This document shows, in pieces, positions 41,137 through 50,548 of a stretch of DNA of 64,000 nt. The notes beneath the pieces were generated by a model, which saw only the letters and a program-made list of their open reading frames with translations, was not told the origin of the DNA and searched no databases. Position numbers and translations under genes: made by a program. The stretch is from SAR202 cluster bacterium (GTDB taxonomy: Bacteria > Chloroflexota > Dehalococcoidia > Lucifugimonadales > UBA3495): the NCBI GenBank assembly GCA_013204585.1, contig JABMNL010000043.1:1-64000 (forward strand), in the 5' to 3' direction. Numbering within the stretch: the first letter of the stretch is position 1; each line of letters begins with the position of its first letter.

Positions 41137-43116
41137 CTAACGACCTGAAACAGCCTTGGAATACCTTCCCAAGGCCAGCAACGGCCAGTAGTTGCGGTAC
41201 AGGTGGTAGTTAATCATAAATCCGGCAGGCATATCCAAACCTTGGAAGCTAGTTTCTCCCGGATTTGGCAAAGACTCAAGGCGCGCGCCGACGCCATAAC
41301 CGGGAAACCCGGTGCCGGTGAAGTACGGTTCATCCCAGGTGCCGTCGTCCTGCTGCGTTTGGGCCAAATACGATACGCCACGCCGAACGCCCTCGCATTC
41401 CTGTTCCCCAGCAGCTACCAACCCAAGCAATGCCCAGGCGGTCTGCGACGGAGTACTCGGCCCCACGCCACGCAACGCCGAGTCTACATAAGAGCCGCAA
41501 CTTTCGCCCCACCCGCCGTCTTCGTTCTGGTGGGCTAGGAGCCATTCGACAGCCCTCCGGATGTACGGTTGCGACATGTGTTCTCCGATGGCTTCCAAGG
41601 CAGGCAACACGGCTCCGGTGCCGTAGACGTAATTGACACCCCAACGGCCAAACCAAGAACCGTCTTCTTCCTGTTCGCTGGCAACATAATCGAAGCCGCG
41701 GATTACGGCTTGGTCGTTCTTTGTGTAACCCAGCCGCCCGTACATTTCCAACAGGTGGGCAGTGACATCCACACTGGGCGGATCCAGGGTCTCGCCAAAA
41801 TCCGAGAACGGGATCTTGGTCAGATATTTCTTGTTATTGTCTTTATCGAAGGCCGCCCAACCGCCGTTCTTGGACTGCATCCCGGCCATCCATTCCACGC
41901 CCCGCAGGATGGAATCGGCCCGCCGAGATTCTTCGGCTTCCGGCAAGCGAACCAAGTCGAGGGCCATGACAACGATGGAAGCGTCATCGATGTCCGGATA
42001 AGTCTGGTTGTCGAACTCGAACGACCATCCGCCGGGACGGACGTCCTTGCCCCGTACCTGCCAGTCGCCGCCAGCGAATATCTGCTTGTCCAAGAGCCAT
42101 CTGGCGGAAGTCAGTACCATCGGGTCGTCGGGAGCAATGCCGGACTCCAACAGGGCTAATTGAGCGATGCACGTGTCCCAGACCGGAGACACACAGGCTT
42201 GAACAGTACAAGTGTCCTCGTCCTCGATGGCGAACCCTTCGAAGCCTTGAAATCCCCTCTTTACCGCCTCGTGCTCTGGGCCGTAGCCCAAGACGTGCAA
42301 TGCGATTAGCGAGTAGACCCACGGCGGTTGAATCCCGCCCCAAGAACCGTCTGCCTCTTGGTGCGCCAAGACCCATTCCATAATCTTACGCTCGGCGCGT
42401 CCCCTGAGTGGGTGCACCGGCAATCGCTGGTAGAGTCCAACTAGCTTATCCGTCCAGTAGAGCGCCTTGGCCCAGCCAAACCTGCCGCTGGGCTTTGGCA
42501 GAGCGTAGTCCGTGCCATCACGGCCACCGGGATAAAGTTCGTAAATGTTTGCTGATTCTGGAACCGGACAATAAGGTTGGCGGGTCAAGATAATCAGCAT
42601 GGGAACCACCGTGGCGCGGGCCCAGCTGGCAAACTCATAGATGTTGAATGGAGCCCACGAAGGCAGCAAAATCATTTCTGGCGGCATGTTGGGTGTGCCT
42701 TTCCAGTCCCATTGCCCGAACAGGGCCAACCATATCTTGGTGAACACCCGCACCTTCGGTACGCCGCCCTTGGACAAAATGAATTCTCGGGCCTTACGCA
42801 GCGGCTCCTGGTCCGACGCATGGCCAGCGAGTTTGAGGGCAAAGTAGCACTCAACCGAGGTGCTCAAATCCCCCGGGGCTTCATAGTACTGACCCCATGA
42901 GCCGTCATCGCGTTGTTTGCTCAGGATGTGGTTGCACACCTTGCGCCATCGCTCAGGGTCGTGACGGCCCGTGAAATAGCACAGCATCAAATACTCGGCT
43001 TCCATGGTGGCATTGGACTCAAGTTCGCCCCACCAATAGCCGTCGGGGTATTGAGTACGGCGAAAGTAATCCTGGGATCGGCGCACTGCTTGCTCCGCCG
43101 CTTGATTTACGTCCAT
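41137..43116 (-). CDS. shc: Squalene-hopene cyclase
   Basis: A 659-residue monotopic membrane enzyme that cyclises squalene to hopene/hopanol. The catalytic DxDD motif is DIDD at 375-378, and many QW repeats are visible, for example QRDDGSWGQ, QEADGSWGG, KNGGWAAFD, EDGSWFGRWG, NEDGGWGES and QDDGTWDE. Length is normal for bacterial cyclases. I chose the ATG at 43116 because the family begins near here; a TTG at 43137 would add seven residues. It lies 33 bases after hpnA in the hopanoid cluster. Confidence 0.96.
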   Translation of the reverse strand: MDVNQAAEQAVRRSQDYFRRTQYPDGYWWGELESNATMEAEYLMLCYFTGRHDPERWRKVCNHILSKQRDDGSWGQYYEAPGDLSTSVECYFALKLAGHASDQEPLRKAREFILSKGGVPKVRVFTKIWLALFGQWDWKGTPNMPPEMILLPSWAPFNIYEFASWARATVVPMLIILTRQPYCPVPESANIYELYPGGRDGTDYALPKPSGRFGWAKALYWTDKLVGLYQRLPVHPLRGRAERKIMEWVLAHQEADGSWGGIQPPWVYSLIALHVLGYGPEHEAVKRGFQGFEGFAIEDEDTCTVQACVSPVWDTCIAQLALLESGIAPDDPMVLTSARWLLDKQIFAGGDWQVRGKDVRPGGWSFEFDNQTYPDIDDASIVVMALDLVRLPEAEESRRADSILRGVEWMAGMQSKNGGWAAFDKDNNKKYLTKIPFSDFGETLDPPSVDVTAHLLEMYGRLGYTKNDQAVIRGFDYVASEQEEDGSWFGRWGVNYVYGTGAVLPALEAIGEHMSQPYIRRAVEWLLAHQNEDGGWGESCGSYVDSALRGVGPSTPSQTAWALLGLVAAGEQECEGVRRGVSYLAQTQQDDGTWDEPYFTGTGFPGYGVGARLESLPNPGETSFQGLDMPAGFMINYHLYRNYWPLLALGRYSKAVSGR

Positions 43117-43148
43117 ATGTTTCTGTTCAACTACCAAATCTATGCGAT

Positions 43149-44159
43149 CTAGGCCGCGCTACTTTGGAGCTTCCCGTCAAGATAACCGTGGGCTGTAAAC
43201 CAATCGACGGACTGTTTTAATGCGTCTTCTATCGGTCGCTGCGGTTGGCCCAATTCGTTTACCGCTTTTGCACAGCTAACGAAGCCCGGCTTTTTCGACG
43301 CCAGCACTCCCTCCACTGGGATAACCGGTTCGCGGCGAAGTAGTGTGCCCTCCACGAACCTATCCGCATAGCCCACACCCACAACGAGCCAATACGGTAA
43401 CCTAATGCGGGGCGCGGACAAGCCGGTAATGCTACTCAGCATGTCGAATATTTCCTTCAAGCTCATGTTCCGGTTGCCTAGAATGTAACGCTCGCCGGAT
43501 TTACCTTTTTCCAGGGCTAGGATATGGCCTGCTACCACGTCGGCTACGTCTACAACGTTAATTCCAGTTTTTAAATAGGCCGGGACTTTCCGCCGCAGAA
43601 AATCCAAGACGATTCTCCCCGTCGGCGTGGGCTTAACATCCCACGGACCCACTGGAGCGGTGGGGTTCACCAGCACAACCGGCATCCCGTCTGCCGCCAT
43701 GGCCAGAACCGCCTGCTCCGCATGGAACTTGGAGTTCTTGTAATGTCCGTGGAGCGTTTTGGGATCTACCAACGTATTTTCGTCGCCCAGACCCTCTTTG
43801 GGCAGACCGATTGTCGCCACCGTGCCGGTATAAACCGTACGGGACACCCCCGCCTGCCGCGCCGCCTCAAGGACGTTCACTGTGCCTTCGATGTTGGTCC
43901 GTGACACGGCAGCGGGATCTCTCGACCAGAAGGTGTAGGCCGCAGCCACATGGAACACTGCCTCACAACCTTGCACGGCTCGGTCAACCGACGCCCGATC
44001 CAATATGTCACCTTCAATCGGGACTATTCCAGTGCCTTCAATTGTTAAGCGGTTACTGCCGGGGCGCACCAGCGCTTGAACGTCGTCACCACGCCGCGAC
44101 AACTCACGGGCCAGGTTCCCACCGATAAACCCCGTCGCGCCGGTGACCAATACTTTCAT
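43149..44159 (-). CDS. hpnA: Hopanoid-associated sugar epimerase HpnA
   Basis: A 336-residue extended SDR with MKVLVTGATGFIGGNLA at its start (NAD-binding GxxGxxG) and the YxxxK pair in HGHYKNSKFHAEQA, where the Tyr-Lys spacing is conserved. Other stretches are VFHVAAAYTFWSRDP and GERYILGNRNMSLKEI, characteristic of HpnA. The frame extends to a TTG at 44225 with a possible GGAG, but the HpnA family starts at the ATG 44159. It is flanked by the HpnG-like gene and the cyclase, supporting a hopanoid role; its exact substrate is not established. Confidence 0.92.
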   Translation of the reverse strand: MKVLVTGATGFIGGNLARELSRRGDDVQALVRPGSNRLTIEGTGIVPIEGDILDRASVDRAVQGCEAVFHVAAAYTFWSRDPAAVSRTNIEGTVNVLEAARQAGVSRTVYTGTVATIGLPKEGLGDENTLVDPKTLHGHYKNSKFHAEQAVLAMAADGMPVVLVNPTAPVGPWDVKPTPTGRIVLDFLRRKVPAYLKTGINVVDVADVVAGHILALEKGKSGERYILGNRNMSLKEIFDMLSSITGLSAPRIRLPYWLVVGVGYADRFVEGTLLRREPVIPVEGVLASKKPGFVSCAKAVNELGQPQRPIEDALKQSVDWFTAHGYLDGKLQSSAA

Positions 44160-44178
44160 TTCAAAATCTGGCGCTGGT

Positions 44179-44940
44179 TCATCTGTTAACTCGGCGCTGC
44201 TGTTCGTGGCCGCCGTCGTTTCCAAGAACTCCGGTTGCCTTCATGTATGAAATTGCGAAGTTGGTTAAAACAGCCTGGCACAGTTGCAGTTGTCTTTTCA
44301 GGCGCAGCATCGTGGGTATGCGCCACGGCATAAGCACGACATTGGTCAGCACTTTGTACGGTGACTTTGCCAGGCCCGGCAGGTAACCGGGGAGACGCTG
44401 GTTTGCCGTGTCCAATACCACTCTGGCAGACAAAAATGGCACCGCAGCAGATTGGGCGGCTTCTGCGGCGCGGTAGTCTTCCATATTCACACTGTCCACC
44501 TGGTACTGCGCTCTCAAGTCTTCCCGCTCTTCCGGCTCTGCTACTAGATGGTCGACCGTCAAGGAGCCGCCGTTGCAGACTGGCATGGAAAGGTCTAGGG
44601 CGGCCCGTTGTGCTGATTGGAGCATCTGAGGGTCCGGCTTGATTGCTTGTCCGGCCCCCAACGCCAACCCATTCTGTAGCGAATACCGGTCGGCCAGCAA
44701 AAGATCGCCGGACTCCAGGGAGGGGTCTACGCCGCCGGCCACGCCCAGAATCAGCACGCCATCTGCTTTGATACTAATTGCTTCAAGCAACGCCGTCATG
44801 GCATTGCCCGCGCGGTCTGGCCCAACGCCCAAAACCTTGAACTCCACCTGGGGACGAACTCCAGTAGCGTCTTCAATTTCAAGCATCTCGCGTCGAAGTC
44901 CGACCAACTCTTGCTCCATACTGGCAGCCACTATTAACAA
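44179..44940 (-). CDS. hpnG: HpnG-like phosphorylase/nucleosidase of hopanoid side-chain synthesis
   Basis: About 253 residues of a nucleoside phosphorylase (PNP/MTA) fold. GVAGGVDPSLESGDLLLADR (in part), NGGSLTVDHLVAEPEER and SVNMEDYRAAEAAQ carry the typical substrate-binding Glu and Asp region. In hopanoid synthesis HpnG removes adenine from adenosylhopane made by HpnH, whose gene lies directly upstream (18 bases). The start is uncertain: TTG at 44940 gives a family-like N-terminus, while the longer frame to 45087 overlaps hpnH and lacks similarity. Confidence 0.87.
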   Translation of the reverse strand: MLIVAASMEQELVGLRREMLEIEDATGVRPQVEFKVLGVGPDRAGNAMTALLEAISIKADGVLILGVAGGVDPSLESGDLLLADRYSLQNGLALGAGQAIKPDPQMLQSAQRAALDLSMPVCNGGSLTVDHLVAEPEEREDLRAQYQVDSVNMEDYRAAEAAQSAAVPFLSARVVLDTANQRLPGYLPGLAKSPYKVLTNVVLMPWRIPTMLRLKRQLQLCQAVLTNFAISYMKATGVLGNDGGHEQQRRVNR

Positions 44941-44957
44941 CGTTCTTTCTCTATCCT

Positions 44958-46019
44958 CTAAGCGGCCGTAATTCCGCCCTTGTGAGCGGCACCGGACTTT
45001 ATTAAAGTGGCCCAGTCTTTGGGCGTTCCAATGGCAGTGAAGATGGTGGCAGACTCGAAACCGCAGTGCATCATGCAGTTGGCGCAACGCGGGTCTTTGC
45101 CCACGCCATATTTATCCCAAATGTCCTGTTCAAATAGCTCACCGACGTGTTCAACATGCTCGTCGGCCAGGGGATAGCAGGGCTTTCTCCAGCCCATAAC
45201 AGTGTAGGTCGGATTGGACCAGGCAGTGCACTGGTAATCCCGCTCGCCTTTAAGAAAGTTCAGATAGAGCGGGTTGTTGTAGAAACGCGCTCCCTTGGAA
45301 TTCTCAGGCGAAAGCAAATTCTGGAACAACGTATGCGACTCGTTGCGAGTCAGGAACATGTCCTGGTCCGGGGCGTCTTCAAAATCAAACCCTGGAGAAA
45401 TCATGGAACCCTCAATTCCAAGATCGTTCACCATGCGGAACATCTCGGAAAGGTCGGCAACATCGCTGGTGCGAAACACAGTGCTATTGGTGCAGACTCG
45501 ATAGCCGCGGTCCAAAGCCGATTGAATGACTTCCACGGCTTTCTTGAAGACCCCTTTTCGGTCCACCGACTCGTCGTGTTTCTCTTCCATGCCGTCCAGG
45601 TGAACTACCCAACACAGGTATTTGGACGGGGCTATTTTGTCCATCACCCGGTCCAGCAGCAGGCCGTTGGTGCAGCAATAGACGAAGTACTTCTCTTCTA
45701 TTAACGTGTTGATAATCTCGTCAATCCGGGGGTGGATAGTCGGTTCACCGCCCGCAATTGAGACGATAGGAGCACCGGACTCGTGAACAGCGGCGAGTGC
45801 ATCCTCTACCGACATCATCTTGTCCAATACCGGTTTGTACTCTCGGATGCGCCCGCAGCCAACACAGGCCAGATTGCACATCTCCAGGGGCTCAAGCATT
45901 GTCACCAGCGGAAACTTCTTCCTACCCTTGAGTTTGTTCTTCAACAGGTAGGCCGCCAACCTGACGGATAACTCCAGTGGTCGCTTTGCTCGTTTGGTCT
46001 CTTGTTTAATAGTGGTCAT
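44958..46019 (-). CDS. hpnH: Adenosyl-hopene transferase HpnH (radical SAM)
   Basis: A 353-residue radical SAM enzyme that joins the 5'-deoxyadenosyl radical to hopene, the first step of C35 hopanoid formation. The [4Fe-4S] motif is CNLACVGC, a CX3CX2C at Cys48, Cys52 and Cys55. The C-terminal DUF3463 region has RCANCMMHCGFE and other Cys that may bind a second cluster or zinc. The order polyprenyl synthetase-hpnH-hpnG-hpnA-shc strongly supports the assignment. Confidence 0.96.
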   Translation of the reverse strand: MTTIKQETKRAKRPLELSVRLAAYLLKNKLKGRKKFPLVTMLEPLEMCNLACVGCGRIREYKPVLDKMMSVEDALAAVHESGAPIVSIAGGEPTIHPRIDEIINTLIEEKYFVYCCTNGLLLDRVMDKIAPSKYLCWVVHLDGMEEKHDESVDRKGVFKKAVEVIQSALDRGYRVCTNSTVFRTSDVADLSEMFRMVNDLGIEGSMISPGFDFEDAPDQDMFLTRNESHTLFQNLLSPENSKGARFYNNPLYLNFLKGERDYQCTAWSNPTYTVMGWRKPCYPLADEHVEHVGELFEQDIWDKYGVGKDPRCANCMMHCGFESATIFTAIGTPKDWATLIKSGAAHKGGITAA

Positions 46020-46077
46020 ATCGTAAAAACCTCAGGGGTCTTGTATTCTTAATCGGGTCAGTTAGTAGGCTACTAGA

Positions 46078-47166
46078 CTAGTATTCCCTTCGGGACAGAA
46101 AGTCAACCAATTCTTCGGCCTCGGTTTGAGCCCATTCGGGCAGCGAGACCGGCTTTAGGGCCTCCAACGCCTGGGCGGCGGCGGCTTCAGTCAGACGCTG
46201 GGAGTGTTCTTGCGATCCTACTTCGTCCAGCACCGCCAACACCCGCTCCACATCATCTTCTTCTAGTTCTTCTTGCGCGTAGATTCGGAGCAATTCGTCC
46301 ATTGCGTGGCCACTAGCTTTCTCGAGCGCGAACACCACCGGATAAGACTTCTTCCGACGCCGTATATCGTTACCGGTCGCCTTGCCTAGAGTTGCCTCGT
46401 CACCCCAGATACCCAGGTAATCATCCCTAATCTGGAAGGCCTGGCCCAGATGGCTGCCGAACTTGGCGAAAGCCTGGACTGTTGCAGCATCCTCCGTGGC
46501 GAGCAGGGCCCCAATCTCAAGACCGCAGCGAATCAGCGCTCCGGTCTTGCACGCAATCATGTGTAGGTACTCATTAGCCTTGATGTCCGTTCGGGATTCA
46601 AAATCAAGGTCCATGCATTGACCCTGAATCATTTCCAGGTAGCTTTCGGTCAAGATGCTCGACACCCGGAGCACCGTCTCGGCGGCAACATCTTTACTGC
46701 CCACATCTAAAAGCGCCATATCGCCGGCGCACTGCAAGGCGTTGCCAGCGGACAATGCCTTGGGCATGCCCCAGACGTGCCAGACAGTGGGCTGGTGGCG
46801 ACGTTCGATATCCTGGTCTTGAATATCGTCGTGAATCAGCGAGAAGTTATGAATCAATTCCAGTGCCGCCGCCGCAGGCAACGCCCTGGAATAATCATTG
46901 GCCAGCGCGTCACAGGCAAATAGGCACAATGTAGGGCGGAGGGCTTTGCCTTGGGAGATTGGAGTCTCCATTTCTCGACCCTGCTGGTCGACCCAGCCAA
47001 GGTGGTAACGGAGCAAGAGGTAAGCTTCAGAAGTCTTAATCGATGGCACCATTTTATAAAGCTCTTGCTCTACAGAACTTTTGTATCTAGAGAACATCCC
47101 AGGAAGCTTTGGCCCCTGGTCCGAACTCCCATTTGATTGCTGGGTGCCGTCTTGGGCCATACTCAT
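46078..47166 (-). CDS. Polyprenyl diphosphate synthase (farnesyl/geranylgeranyl type)
   Basis: A 362-residue all-helical isoprenyl diphosphate synthase. The first aspartate-rich motif is LIHDDIQDQD and the second RDDYLGIWGD; GKALRPTLCLFAC, and KATGNDIRRRKKSYP between motifs, are also typical. It extends isopentenyl diphosphate chains, probably making farnesyl diphosphate for squalene synthesis in the cluster it heads. Product length cannot be read reliably. The N-terminal ~40 residues are variable; starts at TTG 47214, ATG 47166 and ATG 47160 are possible. Confidence 0.92.
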   Translation of the reverse strand: MSMAQDGTQQSNGSSDQGPKLPGMFSRYKSSVEQELYKMVPSIKTSEAYLLLRYHLGWVDQQGREMETPISQGKALRPTLCLFACDALANDYSRALPAAAALELIHNFSLIHDDIQDQDIERRHQPTVWHVWGMPKALSAGNALQCAGDMALLDVGSKDVAAETVLRVSSILTESYLEMIQGQCMDLDFESRTDIKANEYLHMIACKTGALIRCGLEIGALLATEDAATVQAFAKFGSHLGQAFQIRDDYLGIWGDEATLGKATGNDIRRRKKSYPVVFALEKASGHAMDELLRIYAQEELEEDDVERVLAVLDEVGSQEHSQRLTEAAAAQALEALKPVSLPEWAQTEAEELVDFLSRREY

Positions 47167-47260
47167 CTTAATAATCGAGAGTGTCTGAGGCGTCTGGAAT
47201 CCGCTGGTAGCCAAACGACGTTGACGTTAATGAATAAATCGTTGGCAGAAGGTGACTGGA

Positions 47261-47290
47261 ATGCTAGCAAAGCGTTTTGGACGATGTCAA
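47261..47290 (-). promoter_or_regulatory. Possible promoter of the hopanoid cluster
   Basis: On the minus strand TTGACA (47290-47285) and TAGCAT (47266-47261) are separated by 18 bases, upstream of the polyprenyl synthase start. The -35 is perfect and the -10 matches at four of six positions. Confidence 0.4.
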
Positions 47291-47634
47291 CATAATTCAG
47301 ACTGGCCAAAAAGCCTTGAAACAGACCGAAACACAGTCTGAAAATATAAAGCGTTGGCCATTCAATATAGTAGGCACTTTAGTAGGCACTGATTTGCGCC
47401 TAACCGGTGACTGGGTGGACTGGACGAGTATTGGTATAATTTATCCATTATTGTCTGGTATTGTCTGGCAGCTTGATTATGTTGGCATTTAACCAACTTA
47501 AAAAAGTCGGGTTTTCAGACCTAAATCGACCACATGGCGGCCTGTTTACCCGAAATTGCAGGCCAAAAATTCGCAAAAGTCCGGCATCAGTTCTAGGCAC
47601 GAATTAGCTTCGGCAAAATAGTCAGGTATTTTTG
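47291..47634. other. AT-rich divergent intergenic region
   Basis: No credible gene is found between the hopanoid cluster and the DUF1800 operon. A 71-codon frame at 47277-47492 has no ribosome-binding site or recognisable similarity. A plus-strand TATAAT lies at 47435-47440 without a good -35, and a short direct repeat ATTGTCTGG occurs near 47450-47470. Confidence 0.5.
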
Positions 47635-47663
47635 TTGACACTTCCCCCACATTAGTTTATATT
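47635..47663 (+). promoter_or_regulatory. Near-consensus sigma70 promoter of the DUF1800 operon
   Basis: TTGACA (47635-47640) and TATATT (47658-47663) are separated by exactly 17 bases. This is the best promoter match seen in the window. Transcription would start near 47670 and give a leader of about 140 bases. Confidence 0.75.
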
Positions 47664-47670
47664 CTTACCT

Positions 47671-47686
47671 TGTAACCAATGTTACA
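47671..47686 (+). promoter_or_regulatory. Dyad at the expected transcription start, candidate operator
   Basis: A perfect 6-4-6 inverted repeat, TGTAAC-CAAT-GTTACA, starts 8 bases after the -10 box. At this position a bound repressor would block initiation. No adjacent regulator gene was found. Confidence 0.6.
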
Positions 47687-47809
47687 TAAGGGGTGCTACG
47701 AGCCTGGGAATTGCCTATGTTCGCCGCGCCTCATTCATGTAACCGAAATTTTGCGGGTAGAAATCCCGCCCGAATATAAATCAGAGACAACACTTCTAAG
47801 GAGGAGCAC

Positions 47810-49234
47810 ATGGCTGAACAGGATATTGCGTTAATGTCCCACCTCATGCGCCGCGCCGGTTTCGGAGCGAGCCGCGATGAGATTGAGGCTAAAGTAGCAC
47901 AAGGATATGACAAAGTAGTCCACGAGTTGCTCAACCCCGAGACCCAAGAGGCCATCGAGGAAGACCTGCTCATCCGTTATAACCCTTCGTATTACGAAGC
48001 TGCGGCCATTGAGAACAATGTGCAGCAGTGGGTATGGCGCATGATTAATAGCCCGCGCCAGCTTCAAGAAAAAGTGGCCCTTTTCTGGCACATGATTTTC
48101 TGTGCTGGCCACAGCAAAATTGACAGCGGTCAAGAAATGGGTCTGATGGTCGACATCTTCCGCCAAGACGGAATGGGCAGGTTCGACAATCTACTACTAA
48201 AGCTCTCGACCAACCCCGGCATGATGTACTACCTAGACAACACCGAGAGCCACAAGAGCAACCTAAATGAGAACTACGGTCGTGAGCTCCTAGAACTCTT
48301 CTCCCTAGGCGTAGGGATGGACGAAGGCTTCAACTACAGCGAAGACGACGTCAAAGCCTGCGCAGGGGCTTTCACCGGCTGGAATATCGCACCTCCTTAT
48401 CCTCCGTTCCCCCACGGTCGCAGCCCCTGGGAATTCCGTTTCGACCCCGCCGACCACGACAACTCCGAGAAGACCTTCTTGGGAGAGACTGGTAAGTGGA
48501 ATGGCGACGATATCATTGAGATTGTCTGCAAGCAGCCGGCCACCGCCAGGTTCGTTGCCAGGCACCTCTACAACTACTTCGTTGCTGACGAGCCCCAGAT
48601 TCCGTCATGGCGGCTAACCCCGCCCCGTGACCAAGCTGCCATCGAAGCGATGGAGAAGGCCTACTGGGAATCTGACCACTCCATCAAGGCAATGTTGGAA
48701 GTCCTCTTTACCTCCAACTTCTTCAAAGACGAAGCGGTACGCTATGCCAAGGTTAAGAACCCCACCGAGATGGTAGTTAGCCTTCTCCGCATGACCGGAG
48801 AGTACCAAGGCTACAAGCCCGGCCTGTTCGAATATTCCCAGGAGCCCAAGTACATGGGGATGGACCTGATGAACCCGCCCACCGTCGAAGGTTGGCACAC
48901 CGGTCGCGAGTGGATCGACAGCGGCACGCTGGTCGAACGCATCAACTTCGCCTCCGACATCTTGGGCAACACCGAGTTGCCGGGAGTCCGCTCCCTGGTC
49001 AACCGCCTAATGGGCCTGGGCGACAAAATCAGCCCGGAACAGTTCGTCAACGGCTGCCTCGACCTGACCGGTCCGGTGGTTCTTACTTCAGACACCATGG
49101 GGCTAATGATTGCCCACGCATCCAAAGAGGGCGACCTCAGTCACGGGACCGACGCTGAAAAAGATTCGTTCGTTCGCCGCTCCGGTGAAATGTTCCAGAT
49201 GATTGCCGCCACGGCTGAATTCCAATTCGAGTAA
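47810..49234 (+). CDS. DUF1800 family protein, no signal peptide
   Basis: A 474-residue member of the DUF1800 family, function unknown. Family stretches are MSHLMRRAGFGASRDEIEA at the N-terminus, FWHMIFCAGHSKI, NENYGRELLELFSLGVG, CAGAFTGWNI and NPPTVEGWHTGREW. The start is fixed by AAGGAGGAG seven or so bases upstream. Many relatives have an export signal, but this protein begins directly with the domain. It is followed 54 bases later by its usual partner DUF1501, and both lie under a strong promoter. Confidence 0.93.
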   Translation: MAEQDIALMSHLMRRAGFGASRDEIEAKVAQGYDKVVHELLNPETQEAIEEDLLIRYNPSYYEAAAIENNVQQWVWRMINSPRQLQEKVALFWHMIFCAGHSKIDSGQEMGLMVDIFRQDGMGRFDNLLLKLSTNPGMMYYLDNTESHKSNLNENYGRELLELFSLGVGMDEGFNYSEDDVKACAGAFTGWNIAPPYPPFPHGRSPWEFRFDPADHDNSEKTFLGETGKWNGDDIIEIVCKQPATARFVARHLYNYFVADEPQIPSWRLTPPRDQAAIEAMEKAYWESDHSIKAMLEVLFTSNFFKDEAVRYAKVKNPTEMVVSLLRMTGEYQGYKPGLFEYSQEPKYMGMDLMNPPTVEGWHTGREWIDSGTLVERINFASDILGNTELPGVRSLVNRLMGLGDKISPEQFVNGCLDLTGPVVLTSDTMGLMIAHASKEGDLSHGTDAEKDSFVRRSGEMFQMIAATAEFQFE

Positions 49235-49288
49235 GTCCACGTACGTAGACTGACTCTCGATATACTTAAAAATACGCAAGGAGAAATC

Positions 49289-50428
49289 ATGGTCTCAACC
49301 CAGAAAGATCCCGTACTGGCAGTACTTTCCCTGTCCGGCGGAAACGACGGCCTAAATACGGTCATTCCTCGCAACAATGGTCTATACCGGGACTTCCGGC
49401 CCACCCTGGCCGTGCCGGAAGACCAAATCATTCCGATTAACGACGACTTGGGCTTCCACCCCACCATGGGTCCTTTGAAGAAGTTCTGGGACGAAGGCAA
49501 GCTGGCCATCTTCGTGGGTATCGGATACCCCACCCCCAGCTACTCCCACTTCCGCTCCATGGACATCTGGCACACCTGTGAGCCAGAAGCCATTGGCACC
49601 GAAGGCTGGCTAGGCCGGGCGACCAAACAGCTCGACCCCAACTCTGAGAACGTACTGACGGCCGTCAACTTCGGTCGCGGTCTACCCAGGGCACTGGTCA
49701 TGGACGGCGTCCCGGTTGCTTCGGTAGGCAACCTGGAGACCTATGGTCTGCTGACCGGAATTGACGGCGAGGCCCAACGTAACGAAGCGCTAGATGTCTT
49801 CGGTCGCATGTACGCCCCCGCCATCGGCACCGGCTCGGTGATGGACTACATCCACCAGACTGGCACCGACGCCCTCAAGGGCGCTGACATCCTGTCCACC
49901 GCCCCTGACAGTTACACCTCCGACGTCGAGTACTCGCCCACCGCCATCGGCCAGTACATGAAGAATATTGCCCAGACCCACCTCGCCGGGTTCGGCACTC
50001 GGGTCCTGTACACGACTTCCCCGTACAACGGTTTTGACTCCCACGCCAACCAGGCCCAGGCCAACGCCGGCCTGTTGGCCGATGTTTCAAACACCGTCGA
50101 CACGTTCTACACCGACCTGCGCAACCATAATGCCAGCGACAACGTAACCCTGTTGTTGTTCAGCGAGTTCGGTCGCCGCATCACCGACAATGGCTCCGGC
50201 ACCGACCACGGCGCCGCTGGTGTTGCCTTCGCAATCGGCGAACACGTAAAGGGCGGCATCTACGGCGAGTATCCTTCCCTGGAACTATCCAAGCAGGAAG
50301 AGGGCGGCAACCTGAAGTTCAACCTGGACTTCCGATCCGTCTACTCCACCATCTTGGAAGACTGGTTCAAGTTGGACGCCGAGCCCATCGTCGGCGGCAA
50401 CTTCGAGCGGGTTAAGTTCTTCGCCTAG
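49289..50428 (+). CDS. DUF1501 family protein, no Tat signal
   Basis: A 379-residue alkaline-phosphatase/sulfatase-superfamily-like protein. LSLSGGNDGLNTVIP (13-27) and GYPTPSYSHFRSMDIWHT with LFSEFGRRITDNGSGTDHGAAG (in part) are typical. The biochemical role of the family is unknown; Asp and His residues in the last motif resemble metal ligands of the fold. DUF1501 proteins are usually Tat-exported, but here the ATG with AAGGAG upstream leaves only about ten residues before the domain. It co-occurs with DUF1800 as in many phyla. Confidence 0.92.
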   Translation: MVSTQKDPVLAVLSLSGGNDGLNTVIPRNNGLYRDFRPTLAVPEDQIIPINDDLGFHPTMGPLKKFWDEGKLAIFVGIGYPTPSYSHFRSMDIWHTCEPEAIGTEGWLGRATKQLDPNSENVLTAVNFGRGLPRALVMDGVPVASVGNLETYGLLTGIDGEAQRNEALDVFGRMYAPAIGTGSVMDYIHQTGTDALKGADILSTAPDSYTSDVEYSPTAIGQYMKNIAQTHLAGFGTRVLYTTSPYNGFDSHANQAQANAGLLADVSNTVDTFYTDLRNHNASDNVTLLLFSEFGRRITDNGSGTDHGAAGVAFAIGEHVKGGIYGEYPSLELSKQEEGGNLKFNLDFRSVYSTILEDWFKLDAEPIVGGNFERVKFFA

Positions 50429-50548
50429 ACCTCCTACGAGGTTGAGCGTCCTTGATAAGGAAATATATTGTTGGGCCGCATTCTTAGCTAAATATTGAAA
50501 AGAATGCGGGCCAACGGACCAAACTAAGAGGAGGTAAAAAGAGAAGAC

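Noticed and set aside
47277-47492. 71-codon plus-strand frame
   Set aside because: No ribosome-binding site, no recognisable domain, and it lies in an AT-rich promoter region.
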